This document shows positions 54,255 to 63,449 of a DNA stretch of 64,000 nucleotides, piece by piece; the first letter of the stretch is position 1; each line of letters starts with the position of its first letter. The position numbers and the translations under genes are program-made. The stretch comes from Paenibacillus selenitireducens. Its GTDB lineage: Bacteria > Bacillota > Bacilli > Paenibacillales > Paenibacillaceae. The notes under the pieces were generated by a model, which saw only the letters and a list, made by a program, of their open reading frames with translations, was not told the origin of the DNA and ran no database searches. The stretch is taken from contig NZ_MSZX01000002.1 in assembly GCF_002021565.1 (NCBI RefSeq), positions 490,554 to 554,553 on the forward strand, written 5' to 3'.

Positions 54255-54569
54255 ATGAGTTATTATCAGTTAAGAGATGTCGTGTATTCGAACCGTCTTG
54301 TTGAAGCCTTCGGCAATGATATCGAGCTAACAGATGATCAGGGGCATGCCATTGTATATCGTCTACTGAAGGAGTTTCAATTAGGAGCACAAGGTTATGC
54401 CGTGCTTCAAAGCGATGCAGACCCGCATGGTGAGGTTGAGATTTTCCGTATTTCAACATCCGCCGAGGGAACACCGGAGCTAGAAACCATTGAGGATGAT
54501 GATGAGTGGGAGAACATCTCAGAACTGTATGATGAACTTACACTCCCAGATGCCATTGACGAGCCCTAG
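54255..54569 (+). CDS. Second DUF1292-type protein
   Basis: 104 residues, acidic, with the same overall build as its neighbour: N-terminal YSNRLVEAFGNDIELTDDQGHAIVYRLLKEFQLGAQGYAVLQSD and C-terminal EIFRISTSAEGTPELETIEDDDEWENISELYDELTL. It probably arose by tandem duplication followed by strong divergence. It ends just before a terminator, so ireB-ruvX-yrzB and this gene form one transcription unit. Function unknown. Confidence 0.8.
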   Translation: MSYYQLRDVVYSNRLVEAFGNDIELTDDQGHAIVYRLLKEFQLGAQGYAVLQSDADPHGEVEIFRISTSAEGTPELETIEDDDEWENISELYDELTLPDAIDEP

Positions 54570-54598
54570 AACACGATTGAAACTTCATTTATAATGAG

Positions 54599-54627
54599 AA
54601 AAGAGCGGAATCTTTCCGCTCTTTTTG
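54599..54627 (+). terminator. Terminator of the ireB-ruvX-DUF1292 unit
   Basis: AAAGAGCGGA pairs with TCCGCTCTTT, then TTGG. Confidence 0.85.
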
Positions 54628-54707
54628 GTGGTTAATGATCCACATACATCTGTGGTATACTTTCAAGAGTTTTTACCACTGTAGAATTTATAAAAGTTTA
54701 AGGGGGG

Positions 54708-55763
54708 ATGATGAACAGAATGAAGAAGCTGGGGTGTATGGTTCTCGTCATTTTGCTGATCATCGTAATAGGTGGAGCAGGATATGGCTGGTTACAAATG
54801 CAGCCAACCGCAAAGAGCGAACAAGCGATTGAAATTCAAATCCAACAAGGGATGGGAACTTCAAAAATCGCAGATTTGTTAGATCAAGAGGGACTCATAA
54901 AAAATAGCTTGTTATTTAAAGTATATCTGAAAACGAAAAATGAAGGAAAATCCTTCAAAGCGGGTAAGTATGCGATGACACCAGGGATGACGTATGATGA
55001 GATTATTAAGAAGCTTAATACCGGGGATGTCATTCCCGATGAAGTGATTCGATTCACGATTCCTGAAGGATACACAGTCATCCAAATGGCTGAAAAATTA
55101 AGTACAGAGCATGGGCTGAATAAAGATGAGTTCTTGAAACTCGCAAACGAACCAGCCGTGTTCACCTCTGCAGAGACAGGTTCGATTCCTTCAGAAGCAC
55201 CGCTGCTTCATCGGTTAGAAGGTTATCTATTCCCGGAAACGTATGAACTTAAAAAGGGGAGTACGGAGAAGGATATTATTCAGCGAATGCTGGATGAATT
55301 AGATAAGAAAGTGAAACAGCTTCCTACGGGTTGGGAGCAGCAAATGAAAGAACACAATTTGGATTTCCACCAGTTGATGACCGTAGCTTCCTTGATTGAG
55401 AGAGAAGTTGTTGTAGATTCGGAGCGCGGACTTGTGGCAGGTGTGATTTATAATCGTCTGAAGCAGAATAAACCGTTGCAAATTGATGCAACCATTCAGT
55501 ATCTGTTCGATAAGCCGAAGGATCGATTATTCAATAAAGATTTGAAAATCGAGAGTCCATACAATACCTACCTGCACGATGGTTTACCGCCAGGTCCGAT
55601 CGCAAGTCCAAGTCTGGCTTCTATTGAAGCAGCACTGAATCCGACGCCATCCAAATATTTGTACTATGTAACCAAAAAAGACGGTACGCAGACCCATTTA
55701 TTCGCGGAGACCTATAAGCAGCATTTAGCGAATATTAAAAAGAGTAAGGAAACAGCACAATAA
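54708..55763 (+). CDS. mltG: Endolytic murein transglycosylase MltG
   Basis: 351 residues. An N-terminal membrane anchor (MVLVILLIIVIGGAGYGWL, about residues 11-30) is followed by a LysM-like segment (IEIQIQQGMGTSKIADLLDQEGLI; FTIPEGYTVIQMAEKLS) and the YceG catalytic domain with the essential Glu in MTVASLIEREVV and later NTYLHDGLPPGPIASPSLASIEAALNP. It cleaves nascent glycan strands on the outside of the membrane and so sets their length. ATGs at 54708, 54711 and 54720 are possible starts because AAGGGGGG touches the first. In Bacillus yrrL holds the same place. Confidence 0.94.
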   Translation: MMNRMKKLGCMVLVILLIIVIGGAGYGWLQMQPTAKSEQAIEIQIQQGMGTSKIADLLDQEGLIKNSLLFKVYLKTKNEGKSFKAGKYAMTPGMTYDEIIKKLNTGDVIPDEVIRFTIPEGYTVIQMAEKLSTEHGLNKDEFLKLANEPAVFTSAETGSIPSEAPLLHRLEGYLFPETYELKKGSTEKDIIQRMLDELDKKVKQLPTGWEQQMKEHNLDFHQLMTVASLIEREVVVDSERGLVAGVIYNRLKQNKPLQIDATIQYLFDKPKDRLFNKDLKIESPYNTYLHDGLPPGPIASPSLASIEAALNPTPSKYLYYVTKKDGTQTHLFAETYKQHLANIKKSKETAQ

Positions 55764-55797
55764 GGTGAATGGAAAGACCATGAGGTGAATATAGACA

Positions 55798-56751
55798 ATG
55801 ACCAAAAAACCGGAATTACTCGTGACTGCGGGTTCCTTGGAACAATTGCAGAAATATATGCAAGCCGGCGCAGATGCCGTGCTCGTTGGAGAACAGAAAT
55901 ACGGGATGCGCCTTCCGGGCGACATGACACTCGCTCATATTCGTGAGGCGGTGCAACGAGGTAAGGAAGCAGGCGTAAAGATTTATGTGGCAGTAAACAA
56001 TATTATGGATAACCAAGTACTTCATGAGCTTCCCGCCTATCTCACAGCTTTGCAAGAAGCAGGTGTGGATGCGATTGTATACGGAGATCCGTCCGTTCTG
56101 ATGACAGTACGGGAAGCAGCTCCGCAATTACCATTACATTGGAATGCAGAAATGACCTCCACGAATTATAAGACAGCGACGTATTGGGCGAAGCGTGGAG
56201 CTAAGCGTGTAGTTCTTGCGCGTGAACTGAATATGGATCAAGTATTGGAAATGAAAGAGCAGCTGCCAAACATGGAAGTGGAAGTTCAAGTTCACGGCAT
56301 GACGAACATTTATCATTCGAAGCGGAACTTGGTGAAGAGCTATATGTCCCACCAGAATGTGCGGAATCATGACGCTGTGGAGGTTCATGGGGAGGATCTA
56401 ACGATAGATCGCGGACTATTCCTCATTGAACAAGAACGTCAAGAAGAGAAATATCCCATCTATGAAGATATAAACGGTACGCATATCATGAGTTCGGATG
56501 ATATTTGTATGCTCGAGAATATTCATGAATTGCTTGAAGGCCGTATCGATAGTCTGAAGATTGAATGTTTGCTGAAATCCGATCGATATAACGAAACAAT
56601 CATTCGCAGTTATCGTCTGGCAATTGATGCGTATACTGCCGATCCTGAGAACTATGAGTTCCAACCCGAATGGTTAGAAGCCGTTCAAGAAGTACAAGAC
56701 CCCGAGCGCGAGCTAAGCTACGGATTTTTCTATAAAGAGCAAGTCTATTAA
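55798..56751 (+). CDS. U32 family tRNA hydroxylation protein, first subunit (YrrN/TrhP1 type)
   Basis: 317 residues with an N-terminal barrel (ELLVTAGSLEQLQKYMQAGADAVLVGEQKYGMRLPGDM). It lacks the conserved cysteine cluster of its partner (the equivalent region reads VHGMTNIYHSKRNLVKSYM). Bacillus YrrN and YrrO act together in prephenate-dependent hydroxylation of U34 (ho5U) in certain tRNAs; the old label is collagenase-like peptidase. It lies 34 bases after mltG and 43 before its partner. Confidence 0.88.
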   Translation: MTKKPELLVTAGSLEQLQKYMQAGADAVLVGEQKYGMRLPGDMTLAHIREAVQRGKEAGVKIYVAVNNIMDNQVLHELPAYLTALQEAGVDAIVYGDPSVLMTVREAAPQLPLHWNAEMTSTNYKTATYWAKRGAKRVVLARELNMDQVLEMKEQLPNMEVEVQVHGMTNIYHSKRNLVKSYMSHQNVRNHDAVEVHGEDLTIDRGLFLIEQERQEEKYPIYEDINGTHIMSSDDICMLENIHELLEGRIDSLKIECLLKSDRYNETIIRSYRLAIDAYTADPENYEFQPEWLEAVQEVQDPERELSYGFFYKEQVY

Positions 56752-56794
56752 GAAGTTGTCTTCGGACACAGATGAAGAGCAAGAGGTGCAAACA

Positions 56795-58132
56795 ATGTTA
56801 ACGAGTGAAAAACCGAAATTAAAGGGCAAACGAAATCGGCTTGATAAACCGGAATTGCTTGCTCCGGCAGGTAATTTGGAAAAACTGAAATTTGCGATCC
56901 ATTATGGAGCAGATGCGGTGTATATCGGAGGCCAGAAGTATGGTCTTCGATCGAATGCAGACAACTTCAGCTTTGAAGAAATGCGTGAAGGTGTTGAATT
57001 TGCGAAGAAATACGGCGCAAAAGTGTTCGTCGCAACGAATATTTATGCGCATAACGAGGATATCGAAGGTATTGAAGAATACCTGCGTAATTTATATGAT
57101 GCAGGCATTTCCGCAATTATTGCGGCAGATCCGGCTATTATAGAGACAGCGCAGCGCGTCGTACCGGGCCTTGAAGTTCACGTAAGTACGCAGCAATCCA
57201 TCATGAACTGGCAGACCGTGAAGTATTGGAAAGAAGAAGGCGCTCCGCGGGTGGTCCTGGCACGTGAGACTAGCCTGGAAGAGATTTATGAGATGAAGCA
57301 GCATGTGGATATTGAGATCGAGGCGTTCATTCATGGTGCCATGTGTTCTTCCTATTCAGGTCGTTGTGTATTATCAAATCATTTCACGGATCGTGATTCC
57401 AATCGCGGGGGATGCTGTCAATCTTGTCGTTGGAAATATGACTTGTTCGAAGATGGACGAGCTGATCTGGACGAGCTCATTAGTGAAAAAGAAGCAGGTC
57501 AAGACTCCGTACTGGAGCAATTCAAAGTCGGGATCACACAGCTTCCGTTGTTCCAGAAAGAAGATAATCCGTTCTCGATGGGATCAAAAGATCTTTGTAT
57601 GATCGAACACTTGCCGGATCTGATTGAAGTCGGCGTGGACAGCTTCAAGATTGAAGGAAGAATGAAGTCGATTCACTATGTTGCAACGGTCGTGAACGTA
57701 TACCGCCAGGTTATCGATTCTTATATGGCAGATCCCGATAATTATGTCTTGAAGCCGGAATGGATTGAAGAAATCAACAAAGCGGCTAACCGCCCGCTGA
57801 ACACGGGATTCTTCTACGATACACCCGATCATGAAGACCATATTTATGAACCGGAAGAGAAAGCTGCACCTTACGACTTCGCAGGACTTGTCATGGATTA
57901 CGATGCGGAGACAGGGATCGCGACGATTCAGCAGCGTAATCACTTTAAACCGGGACAAATCGTGGAGTTCTTCGGACCGAATGGAACATTCTTCAAACAG
58001 ACGATTGAAGAAATCTGGGATGAGTCTGGAGCCCCACTTGATGCGGCGCGCCACCCATTACAACGTGTACGTATTAAGGTCCAAGAGCCTGTACAATATT
58101 TTGATATGATGCGGAAAAAGAACGGGAAATAA
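56795..58132 (+). CDS. U32 family tRNA hydroxylation protein, second subunit (YrrO/TrhP2 type)
   Basis: About 445 residues from the ATG at 56795 (AAGAGGTG upstream; the frame is open from 56756). The barrel reads PELLAPAGNLEKLKFAIHYGADAVYIGGQKYGLRSNADNFS, and the U32 signature ESLEEIY/ FIHGAMCSSYSGRCVLSNHFTDRDSNRGGCCQSCRW carries the four-Cys cluster, likely an Fe-S or metal site. A C-terminal beta domain follows (GLVMDYDAETGIATIQQRNHFKPG). It is partner of the previous gene in tRNA U34 hydroxylation. The gene ends at a strong terminator. Confidence 0.92.
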   Translation: MLTSEKPKLKGKRNRLDKPELLAPAGNLEKLKFAIHYGADAVYIGGQKYGLRSNADNFSFEEMREGVEFAKKYGAKVFVATNIYAHNEDIEGIEEYLRNLYDAGISAIIAADPAIIETAQRVVPGLEVHVSTQQSIMNWQTVKYWKEEGAPRVVLARETSLEEIYEMKQHVDIEIEAFIHGAMCSSYSGRCVLSNHFTDRDSNRGGCCQSCRWKYDLFEDGRADLDELISEKEAGQDSVLEQFKVGITQLPLFQKEDNPFSMGSKDLCMIEHLPDLIEVGVDSFKIEGRMKSIHYVATVVNVYRQVIDSYMADPDNYVLKPEWIEEINKAANRPLNTGFFYDTPDHEDHIYEPEEKAAPYDFAGLVMDYDAETGIATIQQRNHFKPGQIVEFFGPNGTFFKQTIEEIWDESGAPLDAARHPLQRVRIKVQEPVQYFDMMRKKNGK

Positions 58133-58142
58133 GGAATAACAA

Positions 58143-58172
58143 GAGCCTTCGATCATGGATCGGAGGCTTTTC
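58143..58172 (+). terminator. Terminator of the mltG-trhP unit
   Basis: GAGCCTTCGATC pairs with GATCGGAGGCT (one G-T), then TTTCTTT. Confidence 0.85.
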
Positions 58173-58204
58173 TTTAACATATTTTATTTTTTTGTAAAAA
58201 TAGC

Positions 58205-58232
58205 AAAGGTTTTTGTCTAATAGTGCCGAAGA
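58205..58232 (+). promoter_or_regulatory. Candidate sigma-D promoter of the chemotaxis receptor
   Basis: AAAG, 16 bases, GCCGAAGA resembles the sigma-D pattern TAAA-15-GCCGATAT, and sigma-D commonly drives chemotaxis receptor genes. Mismatches keep it tentative. Confidence 0.35.
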
Positions 58233-58273
58233 AATATATATAGAAATATATAGGTAAAGGATGGTGCAGTTGG

Positions 58274-60343
58274 ATGCACGCTCAACCGAAGTTAAAAGTG
58301 ACCTTCAAAAATCCTTTTAAATCCGTTGGTCTCAAGCTTTTTATCATCTTTTTTGTCAGCAGCATTGTATTCGTCTTGGGGATCGGGCTCTATTCCTACT
58401 CACAGTCAAAGACCATCATTAAAGAACAGTCATCCGAAGCGAATTACCAGACGATGGTACAAGCTCGGGAGAAACTGGATCTGATCTTTAGTAAATACGA
58501 AGATCTCTCAATGCAATTACTAATGAGCAAAGAACTACAAGAGAACCTGAACATTTCGATTTCAAGCGGCGAAAGCGATTACAACAAATTCTCTGCTTCC
58601 AAGAAAGTTTCTGATATTTTGCAGCAATTTTCAGTGACGAATGCGAGTATTTCCGGAATTTCGTTGATTCCGATGAAAGGAGACACTCACATTGAGTCTA
58701 CGAATGGAACCGGAGCGAACGTAGAAGAGATCCGGAAGAAAGACTGGTTCATTGATGCGCTGAAAGCCAACGGAAGAACCGTGTATATACCTACGCAAAC
58801 AGGCAGGTTGATAGGGGGTTCGCAAGAACAGACTTTTGGAATGGCACGCCAGCTTAAAGATGTATTATCCGGCCGTACTTCGCATGTGCTGTTGATTGAA
58901 CTCAAAGTCAGTGAAATTGGGAAAAACCTGACATCGATTAATTTAGGTGACGGCAGTGATCTTTTATTGCTTGGACTGGATAATCAGGTCGTATATTCCC
59001 AAAAGCCCGAGCTAATTACCCAAAAGTCAGCATTGGTTCTGCCGGAGGCGCAAGAAGCGAATCAAGGCGCTAGCGCAACGGTTACGAACGAGACAGGTAA
59101 AGACTTTCTTGTATCCTATAGTCCATTGGCTGCAAGCGGATGGAAATTAGTTAGTGAAGTACCCGTGAAGAAGCTTGTTGAAAAAGCAAGTTACATCTTT
59201 AACATTACGATCATATCAGCCGTGATTGCGACGATTGTTGCCGCATTGGTGGGACTATGGGTTGTGGGTATGGTCGGTAGACCATTAAACCATTTGCGTA
59301 ATCTGATGAATCAAGGGGCTAACGGCAACTTAGCCGTACGAACCAAGATTAAGACCGAAGATGAGATTGGTCAACTATCCAGAGGGTTTAACGAGATGAT
59401 GGATAATATTACGTCACTCGTGCAGCATACGAGTCAATCAGCATCAGATGTACTACATACCGCATCAGAATTAAGTGATGCATCGAAGAAAACCGCGATA
59501 TCTGCAAGAGAGATTGCCGTGGCGACCGAAGAAATTGCCAATGGCGCGTCAAATCTGGCTGTAGAGGCCGAGCGTGGTAATGATCTAACGATAACGATTG
59601 GTACGAATATGAGCAAGGTCATCGAGTCCAATATGGAGATGGGTACCGCTGCTTCCGAAGTCGAACGCGTCAGTGAACAAGGGATATCCCATATGAACAC
59701 CTTGACGGAGAAGACGAGTTTGACGGAAGAAATGGTTAGATCGTTGGTTCAAAAAGTAAATGCATTGAAAGAAAGCACGAACTCGATTCGTAAGATTCTT
59801 GATGTATTAAGCAATATGACGAAGCAGACTAATATTCTATCGCTGAATGCGACGATCGAGGCCTCTCGTGCCGGCGCTGCAGGGAAGGGATTTATGGTCG
59901 TCGCGGACGAAATTCGCAAACTCGCTGACCAGTCAAGACAATCCATCAGTATCGTCGGGGAGATTACAGATAAAATTTCCGGGGAAATTGTCGAAACGGT
60001 CGATGTACTGTCTACGGCTTATCCGATTTTCCAAGAGCAAATTCTTTCTGTACGGGAAGCGAACGAAATTTTCTGGACGGTTCAAGGTCAGATGGGCGGC
60101 TTCATTCAACAATTAGATCAAACGACGGATTCCATTCAACAGCTCGATCAATCACAGGCAACACTTGCAGAAGCCATGAGCAACGTCAGTGCTGTGGCGG
60201 AAGAAGCGTCTGCGACGTCGGAGGAAGTAGCTTCATTGAGTAACGAGCAATTGAGTGTAAGCAGTAACTTAATTGACCTATCGAATAAGCTTGAAGAGGT
60301 ATCTACGCGTTTGAAAGAAACCTTGTCTCGTTTTACATTATAA
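58274..60343 (+). CDS. Methyl-accepting chemotaxis protein with dCache-type sensor
   Basis: 689 residues. TM1 at about residues 21-42 ([24 protein letters not shown]), an extracellular dCache-like domain at about 45-300 ([39 protein letters not shown]), TM2 at about 305-332, HAMP to about 385, then a long coiled-coil signalling domain. The hairpin tip is [37 protein letters not shown], where it contacts CheA/CheW. No C-terminal receptor pentapeptide is present. It is monocistronic; its ligand is unknown. Confidence 0.93.
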   Translation: MHAQPKLKVTFKNPFKSVGLKLFIIFFVSSIVFVLGIGLYSYSQSKTIIKEQSSEANYQTMVQAREKLDLIFSKYEDLSMQLLMSKELQENLNISISSGESDYNKFSASKKVSDILQQFSVTNASISGISLIPMKGDTHIESTNGTGANVEEIRKKDWFIDALKANGRTVYIPTQTGRLIGGSQEQTFGMARQLKDVLSGRTSHVLLIELKVSEIGKNLTSINLGDGSDLLLLGLDNQVVYSQKPELITQKSALVLPEAQEANQGASATVTNETGKDFLVSYSPLAASGWKLVSEVPVKKLVEKASYIFNITIISAVIATIVAALVGLWVVGMVGRPLNHLRNLMNQGANGNLAVRTKIKTEDEIGQLSRGFNEMMDNITSLVQHTSQSASDVLHTASELSDASKKTAISAREIAVATEEIANGASNLAVEAERGNDLTITIGTNMSKVIESNMEMGTAASEVERVSEQGISHMNTLTEKTSLTEEMVRSLVQKVNALKESTNSIRKILDVLSNMTKQTNILSLNATIEASRAGAAGKGFMVVADEIRKLADQSRQSISIVGEITDKISGEIVETVDVLSTAYPIFQEQILSVREANEIFWTVQGQMGGFIQQLDQTTDSIQQLDQSQATLAEAMSNVSAVAEEASATSEEVASLSNEQLSVSSNLIDLSNKLEEVSTRLKETLSRFTL

Positions 60344-60357
60344 GATTCACAACGATG

Positions 60358-60388
60358 ACCTGTCTGAGGATACTCAGACAGGTTTTTT
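60358..60388 (+). terminator. Terminator of the chemotaxis receptor gene
   Basis: ACCTGTCTGAG pairs with CTCAGACAGGT, then TTTTT. Confidence 0.85.
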
Positions 60389-60444
60389 CGCGTTGGAATG
60401 GTAATACTGATGAGATCGACGAATGGATGAACGGAGCGATCTGC

Positions 60445-62232
60445 ATGTTTACGGAGAAACGTAGAATTTTTATTAGCCTCATGGTATTAACCCTGATCTT
60501 TACCTGTATTGCAGGAAGGATTGCATGGATGCAATTGCGTGTCTATGAAGCTCCAACAACAACCGGGAAAAGTATCGCTCAATTATCTGTGTTGCAACGC
60601 GAACGTGGAATTGTACTCGATAGCGGCCGCGGAAATTTTTATGACCGAAAGGGTCTACCGCTCACAGGAAAGTCGGTACCTGTCCTGGTTCTATTTCCTA
60701 TCCATGCATCCTCTCGTGGCAGTCTTGAACAACAACATCAACTCGCGAAAGTTTTGCATATATCGTATGAAGCTCTGAACCTGTATTGGAAGCAATTGAA
60801 AGCACCAGAGATTTGGAGACAAGCAGGTCAGGATGAACCTCATCAGCTTACCTCCCAGGAGATCCAGCAAATTGAATCCTTAACATTGAACGGCATCCGG
60901 GTCTTGTCCTACCAAATGAGATATGGGGCAACTGCCGTTGCCAAGCAATGGTTAGGATTCGTTGCACAGCAGCCAAAACTTGTGCAAGATCAAGCTGCGA
61001 ACGGGCTCAACCGCTGGAAGACAGCATTGGTCACACCGATCGGCGCCGCGGGGTTAGAACGGACATTTGATCCCTTCTTACGCGGGGTGGGGCCTACAAC
61101 AGTAACCTATTTCGTTGACGCCGCCAAACGGCCTTTACTAGGGTTAGATACGCGCATGACGAAGCCGGATAACCCTTTTTATCCTTTGCAAGTGATGACG
61201 ACGATTGACTCTTCAATACAAACCAAGTTAGAGGCTTACGCCGATCGTTCAGGATTGAAGAAAGGGGCAATCGTTGTCCTTGATGCGTATACTGGTGATA
61301 TCATCGCGATGGTGTCCAAACCGACATTTGATCCGAGTCACGTCGATCCGAAGAATCAAGATTGGGGAAATCGCGGGACGAAGGCGCTAGTCCCAGGGTC
61401 CATTTACAAAGTCGTGACGGCTGCGGCTGCGCTTGAGACGATCAAGGGGATAACACAAGCAACGTTCGAGTGCCACGGAGATTATGGGAAGTATGGATTC
61501 TCTTGCTGGAAAGAAGGCGGGCATGGATTAGAAACGTTGGAGGAAGGGTTTGCGAATTCTTGCAATATCGTATTCGCGACGATCGGAGAGCATCTAGCAC
61601 CAGAGGTATTGGCTCGTTACGCTTCCATGTTAGGGTTATCCCGAACCATAGGATGGCAGGCTGACGCATTTATGGATCAACGGAATTTCAAACAACTTGA
61701 CGGGGAAGAAGCGGGGCGTGTATTTACGAATAACCCGATCGATGGGGGTGTCATGGTACAATCTTCTGTTGGGCAACGCGACGTTCTGGTATCCCCATTA
61801 CAGGCTGCCAATATGGTCGTAACCCTATTGAATGGCGGACAGGTTCATGCGCCAAGAATCGTGAAGGAGATTCGGTATGCGAATGGTCAGCTTATGTCCA
61901 CTTTAGAATCACATTTAGCCCCCTCGCCGTATGGATCGATTCGACCCGAGACAGCACAAGAAATTGCACATTGGATGCAAGAAGTTGTGACGGAAGGGAC
62001 AGGAACTTCTTTATTGAAGGCGAAATGGCAAGTAGCTGGAAAATCAGGAACCGCGCAGGTAAAGAAGCCAGGGCATTCCTCGACGAACCATTGGTTTATC
62101 GGATATGGCCCTGTTGCTTCTCCACGCTACGCGGTTGCCGTGGTTAGCGAGAATCGGCCTGTGACAGGCTCGAATCAAGCAACATTTTTATTTCGTGGTG
62201 TCATGGATATCTTGGCTGATCACAGCCTCTGA
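60445..62232 (+). CDS. Penicillin-binding protein 2-type transpeptidase (PbpI-like)
   Basis: About 595 residues from the ATG at 60445 (GGAG 8 bases upstream); the longer frame from 60355 runs through the preceding terminator. A membrane anchor (IFISLMVLTLIFTCIAGRIAW) is followed by a PBP dimerisation domain (RGNFYDRKGLPLTG) and a transpeptidase domain with SxxK (Ser near residue 319 in VPGSIYKV), SxN (SCN near 372) and KSGTAQV near 533. It cross-links peptidoglycan outside the membrane. Bacillus pbpI/yrrR is found in the same neighbourhood after yrrO. The last 45 bases overlap the convergent next gene. Confidence 0.88.
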   Translation: MFTEKRRIFISLMVLTLIFTCIAGRIAWMQLRVYEAPTTTGKSIAQLSVLQRERGIVLDSGRGNFYDRKGLPLTGKSVPVLVLFPIHASSRGSLEQQHQLAKVLHISYEALNLYWKQLKAPEIWRQAGQDEPHQLTSQEIQQIESLTLNGIRVLSYQMRYGATAVAKQWLGFVAQQPKLVQDQAANGLNRWKTALVTPIGAAGLERTFDPFLRGVGPTTVTYFVDAAKRPLLGLDTRMTKPDNPFYPLQVMTTIDSSIQTKLEAYADRSGLKKGAIVVLDAYTGDIIAMVSKPTFDPSHVDPKNQDWGNRGTKALVPGSIYKVVTAAAALETIKGITQATFECHGDYGKYGFSCWKEGGHGLETLEEGFANSCNIVFATIGEHLAPEVLARYASMLGLSRTIGWQADAFMDQRNFKQLDGEEAGRVFTNNPIDGGVMVQSSVGQRDVLVSPLQAANMVVTLLNGGQVHAPRIVKEIRYANGQLMSTLESHLAPSPYGSIRPETAQEIAHWMQEVVTEGTGTSLLKAKWQVAGKSGTAQVKKPGHSSTNHWFIGYGPVASPRYAVAVVSENRPVTGSNQATFLFRGVMDILADHSL

Positions 62233-63318
62233 TCCATCGAATTCTTCTTTTGGCATTCGAATCCAGCGTTTGATATAGCCTTGGTCCATCAGCGCTTTAA
62301 TAAGAATGAGCAGGATTGGCGATAATACTAATCCAGCGACGCCGAACAAGGATAGTGAAATCATCATACAGGAGAGCATCGTAAAAGCAGATACGCCCAG
62401 TGTATTCCCTGTGATTTTAGGCTCCATGATTTGCCGGACCAGCATCACGATTCCAAGAACTACAAGCAACCAGATCGCAAGGCTCGTATTCCCGACAATG
62501 AATAGATAAATAACCCATGGAATAAAGAGTACTGGTACACCTACTAATGGCAGTAAATCCAGTAAGGCAGAGATCAGCGCGAGTGTGAAAGCGTTGGAGA
62601 CATTAAGTGCGATCAACCCGACGAAAATACCTACAAACGTGATCGAAATTAATTTAAATTGAGCTTTGATGTAGATTCCTAGACCTCGGAACACATTTTC
62701 TCGCAAGAAAATAAATGCGTTTTTGAACGTTCGGGGCGTTTTCTCATTCGCCAGTATCTGCCAAGACTTAATTTCTGTACTTAAGAAATAAGCAAGAATA
62801 ATCCCGATACCGAAGTTCACCAAGAAGGAGGAGAAGGATTGTAAGTAACTAAGCATTGTATTCAATACGGAGATCCCGATAGTGGATGCTTTGCCTGCCA
62901 TAGAACCTAAGTATTTGTTAATATTCGCGAGGACATCTGGCGGCAATAAATTTGCTTTGTGTTGAAAATCAATAATGATGGTATTCAACGTCCCTTTGAA
63001 CGCATCACTGTAGTCAGGCAATTTGTCAATAAGACTGGAAATCTGTGCGATGAGAATCACGCTTAAGCCGAAGAAAACACTCAGCAGCAGTAAAATAAAT
63101 ACCAAGACGGATATAGCTGAAGCAATGGCTTTTTTGATACCCCGCCGATGCAGAAATTTGGCAAGTGGTTCAATGATCAGATAAATGATAAAAGATAAAA
63201 ATATAGGTGTAGCGATTTTATACAAATAACTGAACAGTGACATGGTTAAGTACACCGTAAGAATAATTAAACCAATGTCAAATGCGGTTTTCCAATATTT
63301 TTTGTAAAAAGGTAACAA
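62188..63318 (-). CDS. AI-2E family membrane protein (YtvI-like)
   Basis: 376 residues with about seven helices: IGLIILTVYLTMSLFSYLYKIATPIFLSFIIYLIIEPLA at the N-terminus, the amphipathic middle segment and GIYIKAQFKLISITFVGIFVGLIAL, DLLPLVGVPVLFIPWVIYLF and ITGNTLGVSAFTMLSCMMISLSLFGVAGLVLSPI in the C-terminal half. It resembles the sporulation-associated YtvI group. TTG start at 63318 with GGAGG 9 bases upstream. It converges on, and overlaps by 45 bases, the PBP gene. The substrate is unknown. Confidence 0.85.
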   Translation of the reverse strand: MLPFYKKYWKTAFDIGLIILTVYLTMSLFSYLYKIATPIFLSFIIYLIIEPLAKFLHRRGIKKAIASAISVLVFILLLLSVFFGLSVILIAQISSLIDKLPDYSDAFKGTLNTIIIDFQHKANLLPPDVLANINKYLGSMAGKASTIGISVLNTMLSYLQSFSSFLVNFGIGIILAYFLSTEIKSWQILANEKTPRTFKNAFIFLRENVFRGLGIYIKAQFKLISITFVGIFVGLIALNVSNAFTLALISALLDLLPLVGVPVLFIPWVIYLFIVGNTSLAIWLLVVLGIVMLVRQIMEPKITGNTLGVSAFTMLSCMMISLSLFGVAGLVLSPILLILIKALMDQGYIKRWIRMPKEEFDGSEAVISQDIHDTTK

Positions 63319-63449
63319 CTACGCAAACCTCCCTAAATTCTTTAAGAAATGTATACAATTGATTGTACACTATTTTCAAAATTAATGCCTATTTTTTGCA
63401 CCTGTATGATACAATAATAGAAGCTCATTTGAAAAGTGGGGAAATGTAC

